From assembly GCF_000720115.1 (NCBI RefSeq), contig NZ_JOIR01000015.1:62001-126000 (forward strand): a stretch of DNA of 64,000 nt, read 5' to 3'. Position 1 is the first letter of the stretch. Each line of letters starts with the position of its first letter. Made by a program: the position numbers and the translations under genes. Positions 1 to 11,442 of this stretch are shown in pieces. The DNA is from Streptomyces sp. NRRL F-2580. GTDB lineage: Bacteria; Actinomycetota; Actinomycetes; Streptomycetales; Streptomycetaceae. A model generated the notes under the pieces. That model was not told the DNA's origin, ran no database searches, and was given only the letters and a program-made list of their open reading frames with translations.

Positions 1-350
1 ACGTCCCTGGCCACCGGCTGGAGTCCGCAGTCCGCGACGCGCACCCGCCAGCGGTGCGCCTCGGTCGTGTTGGCCTTCTGCAGGATGCGCATGCCGAACC
101 GCCACGACAGCGACACGGTCGTGATGATCACGGCCAGTACGGCGATCGCAGCGGCGAGCGCGCCGAGGCTGCGCTCCCCCCGCATCGTGTGCTCGACGAT
201 CAGGCCGAGCGCGATGGGGAAGGCGGTCTCACCGGCCTGGTAGAGGCCCATGAGGACGGTGCCCCAGGTCATGGCGCCGACGTTGCGGCGCAGTGCGGTG
301 CGCAGGATGTCGGACCCCGCGTGGGGCCGCTGCGTGTCAGGAGTCTTCAT
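1..350 (-). CDS. cchI: ABC exporter transmembrane subunit, N-terminal part (CchI-like), cut by window edge
   Basis: About 116 residues are visible, beginning [14 protein letters not shown] and continuing into two hydrophobic segments (around residues 28-52 and 62-85), which fits the start of the membrane domain of a fused TMD-NBD ABC exporter. The start codon overlaps the 3' end of the NRPS gene by 14 bp, so the two are translationally coupled. In the S. coelicolor coelichelin cluster the gene after the synthetase is the exporter subunit CchI, which would pair with CchG to export the siderophore. The nucleotide-binding domain lies outside the window, so its completeness cannot be judged. The assignment rests on synteny plus the membrane profile. 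Confidence 0.8.
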   Translation of the reverse strand, partial: MKTPDTQRPHAGSDILRTALRRNVGAMTWGTVLMGLYQAGETAFPIALGLIVEHTMRGERSLGALAAAIAVLAVIITTVSLSWRFGMRILQKANTTEAHRWRVRVADCGLQPVARD

Positions 351-3300
351 CGAGGTGGCGGGCAATCGCTTCCGGGGTGCGCAGGGAGAACAGATCACGG
401 ATCGTGATCACTGGACCGTACTCGCGGCGGAGCAGCCCGATCAGCCGCACCGCCAGCATGGAGTGCCCTCCGAGGGACACGAAGTCGCTCACCGCGCTCA
501 CCTCGTCGTCGTCCAGGTCGAGTGCCTCCGCGAAGTACTCGCACACGACGGTCTCGGTCTCCGTCTCCGGGCCGCGCTCCCCCGCCGTCGTCAGCGCTCC
601 GAGCGGCTTGGCCTCCGGCAGGGCCTTGGTGTCGGCCTTCCCGTTCACGGTCAGGGGGATGGCGTCGACCTGCGCGTAGTGGGTCGGACGCAGGAAGTCC
701 GGCAGTGCGGCGCCCACTTCGGCGGCGACCGCGGCCAAGTCGCGTCCGTCCAGCACGAGGTAGGCGGCCAGCCGGTGGGCGCCGTCGACCTGCGGGTCGG
801 GCTGGGCGACCGCGGCGGCGAACCGTACGGCCGGGTGCGCGGCGAACGCCGCCTCGACCTCGCCGGGTTCGACCCGGTGGCCCCGGATCTTGACCTGCTG
901 GTCGGTGCGGCCGAGGTACACCAGGTTCCCGTCGGGCCGCCGCAGCACGAGGTCGCCGGTGCGGTACATCCTCTCGCCGGGGGCGCCGAACGGGCAGGCG
1001 ACGAACCGGTCCGCGGTCTGGCCGGGCCGGCCGAGGTAGCCGCGGGCGATGCCGATGCCCGCCACGTACAGCTCACCGGGGACCCCGTCCGGCAGCGGGC
1101 GCAGCCACGGGTCCAGCACGTACACGTCGGTGTTGTCGATGGCCATGCCGACCACCGGGTCCTGGCATTCGAAGGTGCCGACGCCGAGCGTGTTGATGGT
1201 GTACTCGGTGGGGCCGTACAGGTTGTAGCCGACGGTGCCCTCGGTCTCGGCGAGGCGCTGCCACAGGGCCGGGGTGACGGCCTCGCCGCCCAGCAGCACC
1301 AGCGCCGGCCGCCGCGACGGGTTGTCGAGCAGGCCCTCGGCCACCAGCTGCTGGGCGTAGGTGGGGGTCACGTTGACGACGTCGATCCCGTGTTCGAGGC
1401 AGTACTCGGCCAGCCGGGGGGCGTCGCGGCGCAGTTCCTCGTCGCAGATGTGCACCTCGTGGCCGTCGGCGAGCCACAGCAGCTCCTCCCACGACATGTC
1501 GAAGGCGAAGGACACGGTGTGCGCGATGCGGAAGACCCGGTGGCCGTGCTCGGCCAGCACCGGCTCGAAGATCCGGCGCCGGTGGTTGATCAGCATGTTG
1601 GTGAGCCCGGCGTACTCGGTCACCACGCCCTTCGGGCGCCCGGTCGATCCGGAGGTGTAGATCGTGTACGCGGGGTGCCGCAGGCGGTCCGGGTCGTCCG
1701 GGGCGTACGTCACGAAGGGTTCGGCCTCGGGGAGGGGCCGGTCCAGTTCGATCAGGTCGCCGGTCAGCCGGGGGGACACGGCGCTGACGGTGAGGATGAC
1801 ATCGGGGCGGGCGTCCGCGACGATCGCCGCGATCCGCTCGTCCGGGTGGTCGAGCTCCAGCGGCACGTACGCGGCGCCGGTGCGCAGCACGGCGAACAGC
1901 GCCACGATCGAGTCGAGTGAGCGCGGGATCGCGAGGGCCACCGTCGTCTCGGGGCCGATGCCGCGGCGGGCGAGCACGCCCGCCACCTCGCGGCTGCGGT
2001 CCCGGAGGCCGGCGAAGGTCAGGGTCCGGCCGTGGGCGACGAGTGCGACCCGCCGCGGGTCACGGTCCGCCGCCCGGTCGAAGCGGTCGACGACGGTGTC
2101 CGTGCCGATGTCCGTGCGGTCGGCCGGGGCGGGCCGCGGCTCCAGGCCGGGCAGCGCGCCGAGCGGGCCGGTAGAGCGGGCCAGGCCGTCGAGCACGCGC
2201 AGGTAGTCGTCGAGGAGCCGGCGGGCGGCCTGCGTGTCGTGGTCGCGGTACTCCAGCTTGACCGTGAGCCGGTCGCCGGGCGTGACGACCCAGGTGAAGG
2301 GGTAGTGCGTGGAGTCGTCGGCGCGCACCGCGGTGATGCCGTGCCGGGCGTTCATCGCGGCGAAGGCATCCATGTCCAGGAAGTTCTGGAGCACGAACAG
2401 GTTGTCGAAGAGCGCGTCGTGGCCACTGGCCCGCTGGATCTCGCCGAGCCCGAGGTGCTCGTGCTCCATCGCCGCGACCCTGGCCGCCTGTACGGCCGAC
2501 AGGTACGCGCCGGCCGTGTCGCCCGGCCGGGCCCGCGTCCACATGGGCACGGTGTTGAGGAGTACGCCGACGATGCCGGACAGGCCCTCGCCCTCGCGGC
2601 CGGAGACGGTCACGCCGAACACGGCGTCACCGCGGCCGGTGCGTGCGCCGAGGAGCAAGCCGAACGCGCCGGTCAGTACGGAGTTCAGCGTGACGCCGTG
2701 CGACCTGGCCGCCTCCCGCAGCAGTTCCGACTCCTCGGTGGAGAGCGTGTGCACGAGCGTGCGGGGCAGGTCGTCGACGAGGGCCGGAGCCGGTCCGGCG
2801 AGCAGCGTCGGGCCCGGGAGGCCGGTCAGGTGCTCCGCCCAGAAGCGTTCCGATACGGCCGCGTCCCTGGCGTCGAGCGCACGGGCGTAGTCCTCGAAGC
2901 TCGGCGCCGCCGGGGCCGGGGGCGTCAACTCGTCCGCGACGGCGGCCTCGTAGGCGTCGAAAAGGTCCCGCAGCACGATCTCGCGGGACCAGCCGTCCCA
3001 CAGCAGCAGGTGGTAGCTCAGCAGGAGGCCGTCACGGCCGTTGGGCCGCCGCACCACGGTCAGCCGGATCAACGGCGGCTCACCCGGGTCGAATCCCGTG
3101 TCCCGGTCGCGGGCGAGCAGAGCCTCGACCTCCGCGTCCGTGGCGAGGTCGAGCGTGCGCACGCCGACCCGCCGGCCCGCGGCGAGGACCTGCACGGCGT
3201 TTCCGTCGTCGTCGGTGGTGAATCCGGCGCCCACCACCGGGTGCCTCGCGATCACCCACGCCATCGCCTCGGCCAGTGCGTCGGTGTCCAGGCGCCGGTC

Positions 3301-6300
3301 GAAGGCGAACCAGCTCTGCGCGACGTAGTGGCCGGCCGGGCCCGCCAGCTGGGCCTGGAAGAACAGACCGCGTTGGAGCGGGGTGACCGGCGCCGTGCGC
3401 TCGGCGGTCGTGGCGGCGTCCGCGATGCGTTCCACTGCCCGCCGCCAGTGCCCGGTGATCTCGTCGGGTACGCCCTCGGCGAGGGTGAAGGCCGCGTGCA
3501 GGCTGCCGGTGGCCGCGTCGGTCCAGGCGTTGACCTCCACGGCGTACGGGCTGCCCCGGTCCGCACCGGTGAGGTGCAGGGCCTGGGACTCGTCGCCCCG
3601 GCCGAGGTAGTTGAACAGCACCTGCGGGCGGGCGTCCAGCAGGGGGGCGGTCTGCGGGTTGAGGTACCTGAGCTGTCCGTACGCGACGTGCGCGTGCTCG
3701 TCCGGCTGCCGTTCGGCCACCTCGCGGGCCGCTGCCACGGGGTCGGTGTGCGCGCTGAGCCGTACGGGCGCGATGGAGGTGAACCAGCCGACCGTACGGG
3801 TGTAGTCGTGGTGGGGCAGCGCCGGGACCCGGCCGTGCCGCTCCAGCTCGACGGCGAGGTCGGTGGGCGTGGGCTGTACGTGGGTCAGTGCGGTGCGCAG
3901 CGCGCCGCACAGCAGCTCGGTGAGCCCGACGCCGAGTGCGGCGGGCGCGGTACGCGTGATGAGGTCGCTGACCTCGGGCGGGAGCACGACCGTGGTCTCG
4001 CGCGGCCCCTCGACGGCGGGCAGCAGCGGGGGCGCCTGGAGCGTGGTGATCCAGTGCCCGAGGTCGTCGGTCACGTGGGCGGACCGGGACGCGAGGGCCT
4101 GCGCGTACTCGGCGTAGGAGGTGGTCGGCGGCGCGAGGTCCGTGCCGCGCAGGGCGGCGGCCAGGTCGTCGAGGAGGACCAGCCAGGAAACCGCGTCGAC
4201 GGCGAGGTGGTGCACGGTGACCACCAGGGTCCGGCTCGCCTCCAGCCAGGTGAAGGCGATGACCTTCCCGGCCTCGGGATCGAGCCGTCCGGCGGCCTCG
4301 TTCGCGGCGGCCGTGGCCGCGGTCGCCGGATCGGTCGTCGCATCGGTCGCCGGACCGGTCGTCGCATCGTTGGTCGCATCGGTGGCGCCGGTGGCGTCCG
4401 CCCGTACGACGGTGACCGCGCGGGCGGGTTCGGTGCGCAGGGCCCACACCCCGTGTTCGACGCGCAGCCGCAGCCGCAGGGCGGGGTGGGCCGCCACGAC
4501 GGCCTCCGCGGCACGCCGGGCGTCGGCGAAGCCGGTGCCCTCGGCCGCCACGATTGCCCGGGCCTGGGCGAACCGGGCGAGGGAGCCACCCAGTTCGCGC
4601 TGGCGCAGGATGATCGGTGTGGGCGTCAGCGGCCCGTCCTCGCGGACGGCGGGTGCGGGTGCGGGTGCGGGTGCGGGTGCGGGCTCCGCGATCTGCGGGG
4701 TGCTCGCCGCCAAATGTTCGGCGAGGGCGCGGGGTGTCTTGAGCAGGAACACGTCCCGTGGCGCGATCGCGAGGCCGAGCCCCCTGGCCCGGTTGACCAC
4801 GGTGATCGCGAGGATGCTGTCGCCCCCGGCCCGGAAGAAGTCGCAGTCACCGTCCACGGCGACACCGGGCAGCGTGTCGGTGAAGATGCCGACCAGCGCG
4901 GCGAGTGCCGAGCCGGTCGCGGCCACCGGGGTGTCGTGGTGCGCGGCCCGCTCGGCCAGGGCCTCGCGGTCCAGTTTGCCGTTGACCGTCAGCGGCAGGG
5001 CGTCGGCCGGGAGGAATAGGCCGGGCACCATGTGCGCGGGCAGCTTCGCGGACAGGAGACGGGTGAGGGCGGTCGCGTCGTCGGGGACGCGGCCCACGAC
5101 GTGCGCGACGAGGTGGTCGCCGCTGTCCGCCACGGTCACGGCGACGTCGACCACGCCGTCGAGCTCCCTGATCGCGGACTCCACCTCGCCGAGCTCGATG
5201 CGGAAGCCCTTGAGCTGCACCTGGTCGTCGGCGCGGCCGGCGAACTCCAGCTCGCCGTCGAGGGTGCGGCGGGCCAGGTCGCCCGTGTGGTACATGCGGG
5301 AGCCGCCGCCCGCGAACGGGTCCGCCACGAACCGGCCCGCGGTGAGACCCGGCCGGCCCAGGTAGCCGAGTGACACCTGGTCGCCGGCGACGTAGATGGC
5401 ACCCACCCGGCCCGGCGGCACGGGCCGGAGCCGGTCGTCGAGCAGGTAGGTGACCAGGCCGGGGATCGGGGCGCCGATCGGGCTGGCCTCGTCGCCGGGG
5501 CCGAAGTCCCCGTCGGTCAGGACCCGGTGGGTGACGTGAACGGTGGTCTCGGTGATGCCGTACATGTTGACCAGCTCGGGCGTGGTGGTGCCGTGCCGCT
5601 CGACCCAGCCGCGCAGTCGGCCGAGGTCGAGCGCCTCGCCCCCGAAGACGATCCGGCGCAGTGCGGGGAGCGGCTCGCCGGCCTGCCGGTCGGCCTCGAT
5701 GAACTGGTGGAAGGCCGAGGGGGTCTGGTTGAGCACGGTCACGGCGCGCTCGCGCACCAGCCGGTGGAAGTCCACCGGGGAGCGGGTCAGCGCGTAGTCG
5801 GGCACCAGCAGCTCGGCGCCGTGCGTGAGCGCGCCCCACAGCTCCCAGACCGCGAAGTCGAAGGAGTACGAGTGGAACTGGACCCACACGTCGTGCGGGC
5901 CGAAGTCCATGCCGGGCGGGGTGTTCGCGAGCAGGGTCACCACGCTGGAGTGCGGGACGACGACCCCCTTCGGCCTGCCGGTCGATCCGGACGTGTAGAT
6001 CACGTACGCGGGATCGTGCCAGTCGACCTCGGCCGAGGGCGCGGCGGCTGGGGCAGCCTGCGGCGCCTCGTCCCCCTGCACGAGTACGCGGGCCGGCACG
6101 CCCGCGCGGTCCAGCAACCGTACGAAGCGGTTCCGCTGTTCACGGTTCACGAGCACGACCTGCGGTGCGGCGTCGGCGAGGACGTACTCCAGCCGTTCGT
6201 CCGGGTACGCGAGGTCGAGGGGTACGTACGCGCCGCCCGCGGTGACGATGGCGACCAGCGCGACGACCTGCTCCAGGGAGCGGGGCACGGCTACGGCGAC

Positions 6301-9300
6301 CCGTTCGCCCGGACCGACGCCGGCCGCGCGCAGCACGGAGGCCAACTCGTCCTTGGCCGAGGCCAGTTCTCCGTAGGTCAGGGACCGGACTGCGCCGTCG
6401 AGGGCGCACTGGGTGACGGCGGCCCCGGCCGGGTCCCGGTGCGCGGCGGCGTCGAAGAGCGCGCCCAGGGTCGTGGGGGTGATCCGCTGCGGGCGCCGGG
6501 CGTCCTCGGGCGCCAGATCGTCGACCAGGTCGTCCGGGCGGGTGAGCAGACCGGTGAGGGTGTGGGTGAAGGTCCGCAGGATCGCGCGTGCGCTCGCCTC
6601 CCGCAGCAGCGCGCCGTCGTAGATGAGGTTGAAGCGCGGTCGGCCGTCGGGGGCGCGTTCCACGACGAGCGTCAACGGGTAGTGCGGGGCGCCTTCGTTG
6701 ACGATGCCGGTGACGGCCAGGGTGTCGTCGGGTCCCCGCAGACCCGCCACGTCGGTCGCGACGTCGAAGACGACCAGGGTGTCGAAGAGCGGTCCGGCGC
6801 CGGCCTGGCGGCCGATGCGCGCCAGCGAGACGTGCTGGTGCGGCAGCACCGCGCTCTGGTGTTCCCGTACGGCGGCGAGCAGCTCGCGTGCCGTGGTGTG
6901 CGCGGCCCACCGGGCGCGCAGGGGAATGGTGTTGATGAACAGGCCCACCATGTCGGCGATGCCGGGCACGTCCGCGTCCCGCCCGGACACCGTGGAGCCG
7001 AACACGACGTCCCGGCCGTACGGTTGTGTGTCGCGCGAGTTCGTGGCGCGGGCGTCCGTGCCGTGCAGGACGCCGCCCAGCGTCACCGCCCAGGCACTGT
7101 GCACGGCCACGCTCAGCGGTACACCGGCCGACCGGACGGCCTCGTCGATGTCGTCCTCGGACTCCACGGCCGTGTCGGCGAACCGGTCGGACGGCGTGTG
7201 CCCCTCGGCGACCAGCGAGGGGCCGGGCAGCTCGGCGAGCTGCTCGCGCCACACGCGGTCGCTCTCGTCCTCGTCGCGCCCGGCGAGCCAGTGCACGTAG
7301 TCCGCGAAGCCGCCGAGCGGGTACACGGTGCCGGGTGCGTGGTACTCGGCCAGCAGGGCGCGGAGCATCGGGGGCACCGACCAGCCGTCGGCGATGATGT
7401 GGTGCACGGTCTGCACCAGGACGGTGCGGCCGGCGCCCGCGCGGATGAGCGTGTACCGCATCAGCGGGCCGGTGGCCAGGTCGAAGCCCGCGCGACGGTC
7501 CCGCTCGGCGAGGTCGCGGATCTCCTCGTCGGTGATGCCGGGGCGGTGCAGCGTGGTGAACGGGGCCCGCGCACCGCTTTCCAGTACGGCGACGACCCGG
7601 CCGTCGGCGAGGGCCGTGAACCGCGCGGCCAGGTTGGGGAAGAGCGTGAGCAGGCGGGTGGCGGCCGCCGCGAGCCGGGCGGGGTCCACCTCCCCCTCCA
7701 GCGTCAGCAGCTGCTGCTCCACGTAGCTGCCCGCGGAGTCGTCGTCGAAGACCGAGTGGAAGTACAGGCCCTCCTGGAGGGGGGTCAACGGCAGGACGTC
7801 CCGCAGGGACGGGCGGTCCAATTCGTCGACGTCGGCCTGGGTGAGCTCCACCAGGGCGAAGTCGCTGGGAGAGTGGCCGCCCTGGTCGAGTGCGGCCAGC
7901 CCGGCCAGGGCCTCCCGGAAGTACCGTCCGATGGTGGCGATGTCCTCGTCGGTGAACATCCCGTCGGGCCAGGAGATGGTGGTGGTCAGTTCGTACGCGC
8001 CGGCCGACGAGGCGGGTTCGGCGATCGCGTTGAATTCCAGGGCGCGCGGCAGCCGCATCCGCGGATCGCGCCGCTCCCCCAACTGGCTGGTGCGTAACGC
8101 AAGTTCCCAGTCCCCGCAGGCTCCTGCGTCGAAGCGGCCCAGGTAGTTGAACAGCACCTGGGGTGCGGGCGTGTCGGACCCGCTGCCGCCGTTCAGGTAG
8201 CGCAGGACCCCGTAGGAGAGGCCGTTGCCCGGTACCCGGGCGAGGTCCTCCTTGACCGCCTTGAGGGCGGCGGCCAGGTACGCGGGGGCGGTGAGGTCGG
8301 CCGCCGGTCCGGGGTCGACGGTCACCGGGAAGAGGGTGGTGAACCAGCCCACGGTCCGGGAGAGTTCGGGTTCGAAGCCGGCGGTCTGCGCCACGAGGTG
8401 CCCTTCGCGGCCGTGGCCCTCCAGTTCGATGTGCGCGAACGTCTGGTCCTGTCCGAGGTCGCGGCGCCACCGGGCGAGGGTGACGGCGAGCGCGGTGAGC
8501 AGTACGTCGTTGACGCCCGCGTGGAACCTGGCGGGGATCTCGCCCAGCAGGGCGGCCGTGACCTCGGGGCCGACCGAGACGGTCGTCACCCGCTCCCGCT
8601 CGACGGTGTCGGTCCCGGCCGGCGCCCGCCTGCCCAGCGGCGCGTCGGGCCCCGGCAGGGCGCGCCGGTAGTGGGCGCGGTCGGCGTCGAACGCCGTGCG
8701 CTCCAGCAACTGTGTCCACCGCCGGAACGAGGTTCCCACCGGGGGCAATTCGACGGGCGCGCCCGAGGCGTACCGCTGCCACGCCGTGGCGAGGTCTTCC
8801 CGCAGGATCCGCCAGGACACGCCGTCGATCACCACGTGGTGGACGACCACGACCAGCTGGCGTGCCGCCCGGCGCCAGACGGCCCGCAGCATCACGCCGT
8901 TGTCGGGGTCCAGCCCGGCGGTGGCGAGGGCGACGCACGCGTCGAGCGGCAGGTCGTCCCTCTCCTGCCACCCCGCCGCGGTCCCGCCTGGCTCCGGGAT
9001 GTCGAAGCTCCAGCGGTCGCCGCGCACCAGCCTGGCGCGCAGCATGTCGTGCCGTGCGACGACGGCGGTGAGGATCTCGTCGAGGGCGTCGGCGGTCAGG
9101 TCGGCCGGGGTGTTCAGCACCACCGACTGGACGAAGCCGTCGATGGCGTCGGTGGTCTCGCCGAGCCATCGGAGGACGGGCGATCCGGCGACGGAACCGG
9201 TCGCGACGTCGCCGTGGTCCACGGCGGCCGCGCCCTCGCGGCTCGCCACCGCCGCGAGGGCGCCGATGACGCTGTTGGTGAAGATCTGCCGGGGTGTGAC

Positions 9301-11385
9301 GTGCAGGCCCACGGTGCGCAGCGCGCTCAGCAGCGAGATGGCCAGGAGGCTGTCTCCGCCGAGCTGGAAGAAGTCCTGGTCGACACCGACCTCGTCCAGT
9401 CGCAGCAGCGCCGCGACCGCCGCGCACACCAGGCGTTCGTTCTCGGTGGCCGGCGCGGCGAGCGGGCCCGCCGCAAGGTCGGGTTCCGGCAGCGCGCCGC
9501 GGTCGAGCTTGCCGTTCGCGGTGAGCGGGAACTCCTTCATCACGACGATGTGGGTGGGCACCATGTACGCGACCAGGTGCGCGGCGGCCCACGCCTTGAC
9601 CTCGTCCGCCCGCAGGTCCTCGCGGCCGGCGGCCGGGATCACGTACCCCACGAGGTAGGTGCCCCCGGCCGTGTTCTTCTTCGCGAGGACGCAGGTGTGG
9701 CGCACGTCGGGGTGTTCCGCGAGGCCGACCTCGACGTCCTCGATCTCCAGGCGCATGCCGCGGATCTTGATCTGGTTGTCGGCGCGGCCGAGGAAGTCCA
9801 GCGATCCGTCCGGGGCGAAGCGTGCGAGGTCGCCGGTCCGGTACAGCCGGGACCCGTCCCCGGCGAAGGGGTTGGCGACGAAGCGGGAGGCGGTCAGGCC
9901 CGGCGCCCCCACGTATCCGCGCCCCAGGAGGAACCCTCCGACGTACAGTTCGCCGCCGACCCCGACCGGGACCGGGCGCAGTTCTGCGTCCAGGACGTAC
10001 AGCTGGGTGTTGGGGTTGGCCTTGCCGATCGACGTCGACAGGCGTTCCGCGGCGCCCCGGTAGATGACGTGCGAGACGCCGATCGTCGTCTCGGCCGGGC
10101 CGTAGCCGTGGTACATGGGTATGTCGAGCCGGGTGCGGAACCGTTCGTACAGCTCCGGGGTCAGCACCTCGCCGCCGCACCACACGTGCCGCAGGCTGTC
10201 GAGCCGGCCGGAGTCGCCCGCGATCTCCAGCAGCACGTCCAGCATGGACGACACGAGGTAGGTGAAGGTGACGCGCTGCTCGGCGATCACGCCGAGGAGG
10301 TGGTGCGGGTCGCGTTCGCCGCCGGGGCGCAGGACCACCAGCCGGCCGCCGGACACCAACGGCAGGAAGATCTCGTTGATGGAGATGTCGAAGGACAGCG
10401 GCGCCTTGAACAGCGCGGCGTCGTCGTGGCCGAAGCCCAGGATCTCGTCGACCTGCCACAGCAGGCGCTCGCTGATCGCTTCGTGCCGGATCATCGCGCC
10501 CTTGGGCCGGCCGGTCGAACCGGACGTGAAGATGACGTAGGCGAGCGCGTTGCCGGGGACGGTGATCCCGGTGCCGTCGCCCGGGTAGGAGCCGTACGTC
10601 CAGTCGCCGAGGTCGACGACCACGGCCGGAGGCTCGCCCGGGTCGTGCTCGCCCGGACCGGCCAGTCGCAGGACGACGCGGGCGTCGTCGATGACGACGG
10701 CCCGGCGCGCGGCGGGCCACTGCGGGTCGAGGGGGACGAACGCGGCCCCCGCCTGGAGCACGGCGAGCAGGCCGATCACCATCTCGGCGGAGCGGCTCAG
10801 GGAGATGCCGACGACCTGCTCGGCGGTGATGCCGCGTTCGATCAGGTGATGTGCCAACTGGCTTGATAATTCAGCTACGTGACCGTACGTCAGCGAGCGG
10901 CGCTCGTCGACGACGGCGACGGCGTGCGGTCGGGTCCGGGCTTGCTCGCGGAACAGCTCCACGATGGTCGGGCGGACCCGGTCGGCCCCGGTGTCGTTCC
11001 ACTCGGCGAGGCTCGCGAGCCGCGCCGCCGCACTGGACGGGGCGATGCTGCCGAGGGACCGGTCCGGGAAGTCGGCCAGGTCGTCCAGCGCGAGCTGCGC
11101 GTCGGTCACCGCGACGCCTTCGGGGACGGCGATGCTCCGGCCGTCCGCGCCGACCTCCCAGCCGGGGGCCCCGGCACCGCCGTGGTCGGCCCAGCCGAGG
11201 ACGTCGGCGAACAGGGTGCCGGGGGTGAGTTCCATGCCGTCCGGGCTGCTGCCCGTCGCCCAGTACGACAGCCCGATGGCGCACGCGTGGGCGATGGTCC
11301 GGTCGGAGTGGTCGCCTGTTCGGCGGCGCACCCCGGCCAGGCGCGTGGGAGAAAGCCGCACGAGACGAGCGGTCGGTTCCGTCAT
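337..11385 (-). CDS. cchH: Coelichelin-type nonribosomal peptide synthetase, three modules, no thioesterase
   Basis: A 3682-residue NRPS assembling a hydroxamate peptide siderophore in the cytoplasm. Approximate domain order: A1 145-640, T1 655-725 (DFFQLGGDS), E1 735-1190 (HHVVIDG), C2 1200-1640 (HHIIADG), A2 1665-2150, T2 2165-2230 (DFFRAGGDS), E2 2270-2680 (HHLAVDA), C3 2690-3110, A3 3125-3595, T3 3610-3675 (GGHS). The specificity residues I read are DINYWGGIGK (A1), DFWNVGMVHK (A2) and DMENLGLINK (A3), the codes known for N5-formyl-N5-hydroxyornithine, threonine and N5-hydroxyornithine in the coelichelin synthetase. There is no C-terminal TE domain; in coelichelin systems release is assigned to a separate esterase, not in this window. 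C3 reads HLLLWDG where C2 has HHIIADG, so the second His is Leu. A Pro-Ala repeat (around residue 2240) and an Ala/Thr/Asp-rich stretch (around 2335-2370) sit at and in E2. The gene lies 56 bp after cchG, with a hairpin between. Confidence 0.97.
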   Translation of the reverse strand: MTEPTARLVRLSPTRLAGVRRRTGDHSDRTIAHACAIGLSYWATGSSPDGMELTPGTLFADVLGWADHGGAGAPGWEVGADGRSIAVPEGVAVTDAQLALDDLADFPDRSLGSIAPSSAAARLASLAEWNDTGADRVRPTIVELFREQARTRPHAVAVVDERRSLTYGHVAELSSQLAHHLIERGITAEQVVGISLSRSAEMVIGLLAVLQAGAAFVPLDPQWPAARRAVVIDDARVVLRLAGPGEHDPGEPPAVVVDLGDWTYGSYPGDGTGITVPGNALAYVIFTSGSTGRPKGAMIRHEAISERLLWQVDEILGFGHDDAALFKAPLSFDISINEIFLPLVSGGRLVVLRPGGERDPHHLLGVIAEQRVTFTYLVSSMLDVLLEIAGDSGRLDSLRHVWCGGEVLTPELYERFRTRLDIPMYHGYGPAETTIGVSHVIYRGAAERLSTSIGKANPNTQLYVLDAELRPVPVGVGGELYVGGFLLGRGYVGAPGLTASRFVANPFAGDGSRLYRTGDLARFAPDGSLDFLGRADNQIKIRGMRLEIEDVEVGLAEHPDVRHTCVLAKKNTAGGTYLVGYVIPAAGREDLRADEVKAWAAAHLVAYMVPTHIVVMKEFPLTANGKLDRGALPEPDLAAGPLAAPATENERLVCAAVAALLRLDEVGVDQDFFQLGGDSLLAISLLSALRTVGLHVTPRQIFTNSVIGALAAVASREGAAAVDHGDVATGSVAGSPVLRWLGETTDAIDGFVQSVVLNTPADLTADALDEILTAVVARHDMLRARLVRGDRWSFDIPEPGGTAAGWQERDDLPLDACVALATAGLDPDNGVMLRAVWRRAARQLVVVVHHVVIDGVSWRILREDLATAWQRYASGAPVELPPVGTSFRRWTQLLERTAFDADRAHYRRALPGPDAPLGRRAPAGTDTVERERVTTVSVGPEVTAALLGEIPARFHAGVNDVLLTALAVTLARWRRDLGQDQTFAHIELEGHGREGHLVAQTAGFEPELSRTVGWFTTLFPVTVDPGPAADLTAPAYLAAALKAVKEDLARVPGNGLSYGVLRYLNGGSGSDTPAPQVLFNYLGRFDAGACGDWELALRTSQLGERRDPRMRLPRALEFNAIAEPASSAGAYELTTTISWPDGMFTDEDIATIGRYFREALAGLAALDQGGHSPSDFALVELTQADVDELDRPSLRDVLPLTPLQEGLYFHSVFDDDSAGSYVEQQLLTLEGEVDPARLAAAATRLLTLFPNLAARFTALADGRVVAVLESGARAPFTTLHRPGITDEEIRDLAERDRRAGFDLATGPLMRYTLIRAGAGRTVLVQTVHHIIADGWSVPPMLRALLAEYHAPGTVYPLGGFADYVHWLAGRDEDESDRVWREQLAELPGPSLVAEGHTPSDRFADTAVESEDDIDEAVRSAGVPLSVAVHSAWAVTLGGVLHGTDARATNSRDTQPYGRDVVFGSTVSGRDADVPGIADMVGLFINTIPLRARWAAHTTARELLAAVREHQSAVLPHQHVSLARIGRQAGAGPLFDTLVVFDVATDVAGLRGPDDTLAVTGIVNEGAPHYPLTLVVERAPDGRPRFNLIYDGALLREASARAILRTFTHTLTGLLTRPDDLVDDLAPEDARRPQRITPTTLGALFDAAAHRDPAGAAVTQCALDGAVRSLTYGELASAKDELASVLRAAGVGPGERVAVAVPRSLEQVVALVAIVTAGGAYVPLDLAYPDERLEYVLADAAPQVVLVNREQRNRFVRLLDRAGVPARVLVQGDEAPQAAPAAAPSAEVDWHDPAYVIYTSGSTGRPKGVVVPHSSVVTLLANTPPGMDFGPHDVWVQFHSYSFDFAVWELWGALTHGAELLVPDYALTRSPVDFHRLVRERAVTVLNQTPSAFHQFIEADRQAGEPLPALRRIVFGGEALDLGRLRGWVERHGTTTPELVNMYGITETTVHVTHRVLTDGDFGPGDEASPIGAPIPGLVTYLLDDRLRPVPPGRVGAIYVAGDQVSLGYLGRPGLTAGRFVADPFAGGGSRMYHTGDLARRTLDGELEFAGRADDQVQLKGFRIELGEVESAIRELDGVVDVAVTVADSGDHLVAHVVGRVPDDATALTRLLSAKLPAHMVPGLFLPADALPLTVNGKLDREALAERAAHHDTPVAATGSALAALVGIFTDTLPGVAVDGDCDFFRAGGDSILAITVVNRARGLGLAIAPRDVFLLKTPRALAEHLAASTPQIAEPAPAPAPAPAPAVREDGPLTPTPIILRQRELGGSLARFAQARAIVAAEGTGFADARRAAEAVVAAHPALRLRLRVEHGVWALRTEPARAVTVVRADATGATDATNDATTGPATDATTDPATAATAAANEAAGRLDPEAGKVIAFTWLEASRTLVVTVHHLAVDAVSWLVLLDDLAAALRGTDLAPPTTSYAEYAQALASRSAHVTDDLGHWITTLQAPPLLPAVEGPRETTVVLPPEVSDLITRTAPAALGVGLTELLCGALRTALTHVQPTPTDLAVELERHGRVPALPHHDYTRTVGWFTSIAPVRLSAHTDPVAAAREVAERQPDEHAHVAYGQLRYLNPQTAPLLDARPQVLFNYLGRGDESQALHLTGADRGSPYAVEVNAWTDAATGSLHAAFTLAEGVPDEITGHWRRAVERIADAATTAERTAPVTPLQRGLFFQAQLAGPAGHYVAQSWFAFDRRLDTDALAEAMAWVIARHPVVGAGFTTDDDGNAVQVLAAGRRVGVRTLDLATDAEVEALLARDRDTGFDPGEPPLIRLTVVRRPNGRDGLLLSYHLLLWDGWSREIVLRDLFDAYEAAVADELTPPAPAAPSFEDYARALDARDAAVSERFWAEHLTGLPGPTLLAGPAPALVDDLPRTLVHTLSTEESELLREAARSHGVTLNSVLTGAFGLLLGARTGRGDAVFGVTVSGREGEGLSGIVGVLLNTVPMWTRARPGDTAGAYLSAVQAARVAAMEHEHLGLGEIQRASGHDALFDNLFVLQNFLDMDAFAAMNARHGITAVRADDSTHYPFTWVVTPGDRLTVKLEYRDHDTQAARRLLDDYLRVLDGLARSTGPLGALPGLEPRPAPADRTDIGTDTVVDRFDRAADRDPRRVALVAHGRTLTFAGLRDRSREVAGVLARRGIGPETTVALAIPRSLDSIVALFAVLRTGAAYVPLELDHPDERIAAIVADARPDVILTVSAVSPRLTGDLIELDRPLPEAEPFVTYAPDDPDRLRHPAYTIYTSGSTGRPKGVVTEYAGLTNMLINHRRRIFEPVLAEHGHRVFRIAHTVSFAFDMSWEELLWLADGHEVHICDEELRRDAPRLAEYCLEHGIDVVNVTPTYAQQLVAEGLLDNPSRRPALVLLGGEAVTPALWQRLAETEGTVGYNLYGPTEYTINTLGVGTFECQDPVVGMAIDNTDVYVLDPWLRPLPDGVPGELYVAGIGIARGYLGRPGQTADRFVACPFGAPGERMYRTGDLVLRRPDGNLVYLGRTDQQVKIRGHRVEPGEVEAAFAAHPAVRFAAAVAQPDPQVDGAHRLAAYLVLDGRDLAAVAAEVGAALPDFLRPTHYAQVDAIPLTVNGKADTKALPEAKPLGALTTAGERGPETETETVVCEYFAEALDLDDDEVSAVSDFVSLGGHSMLAVRLIGLLRREYGPVITIRDLFSLRTPEAIARHLDEDS

Positions 11386-11420
11386 CGAAGACTCAACGCC
11401 CCTTCACAGTTCGTAAGTCG

Positions 11421-11442
11421 GCCCACCCGGATCAGGGTGGGC
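11421..11442 (-). terminator. Hairpin between cchG and cchH
   Basis: A perfect 8-bp inverted repeat, GCCCACCC and GGGTGGGC with a 6-nt loop, begins in the cchG stop codon on the coding strand and lies about 36 bp before the cchH start. There is no U-tract. It could attenuate read-through from the transport genes into the large synthetase gene or protect the 3' end of the upstream message; this role is inferred from position only. Confidence 0.4.

Noticed and set aside
4640..4690. Tandem GGTGCG repeat as a possible mobile or CRISPR-like repeat
   Set aside because: It encodes a Pro-Ala linker in frame within the NRPS; there are no spacers.
2032..10866. Very long open frames on the plus strand opposite the NRPS (up to about 1000 codons)
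   Set aside because: They are Gly/Arg/Val-rich mirror images of a verified coding frame, have no domain signatures, and are expected from third-position GC bias.
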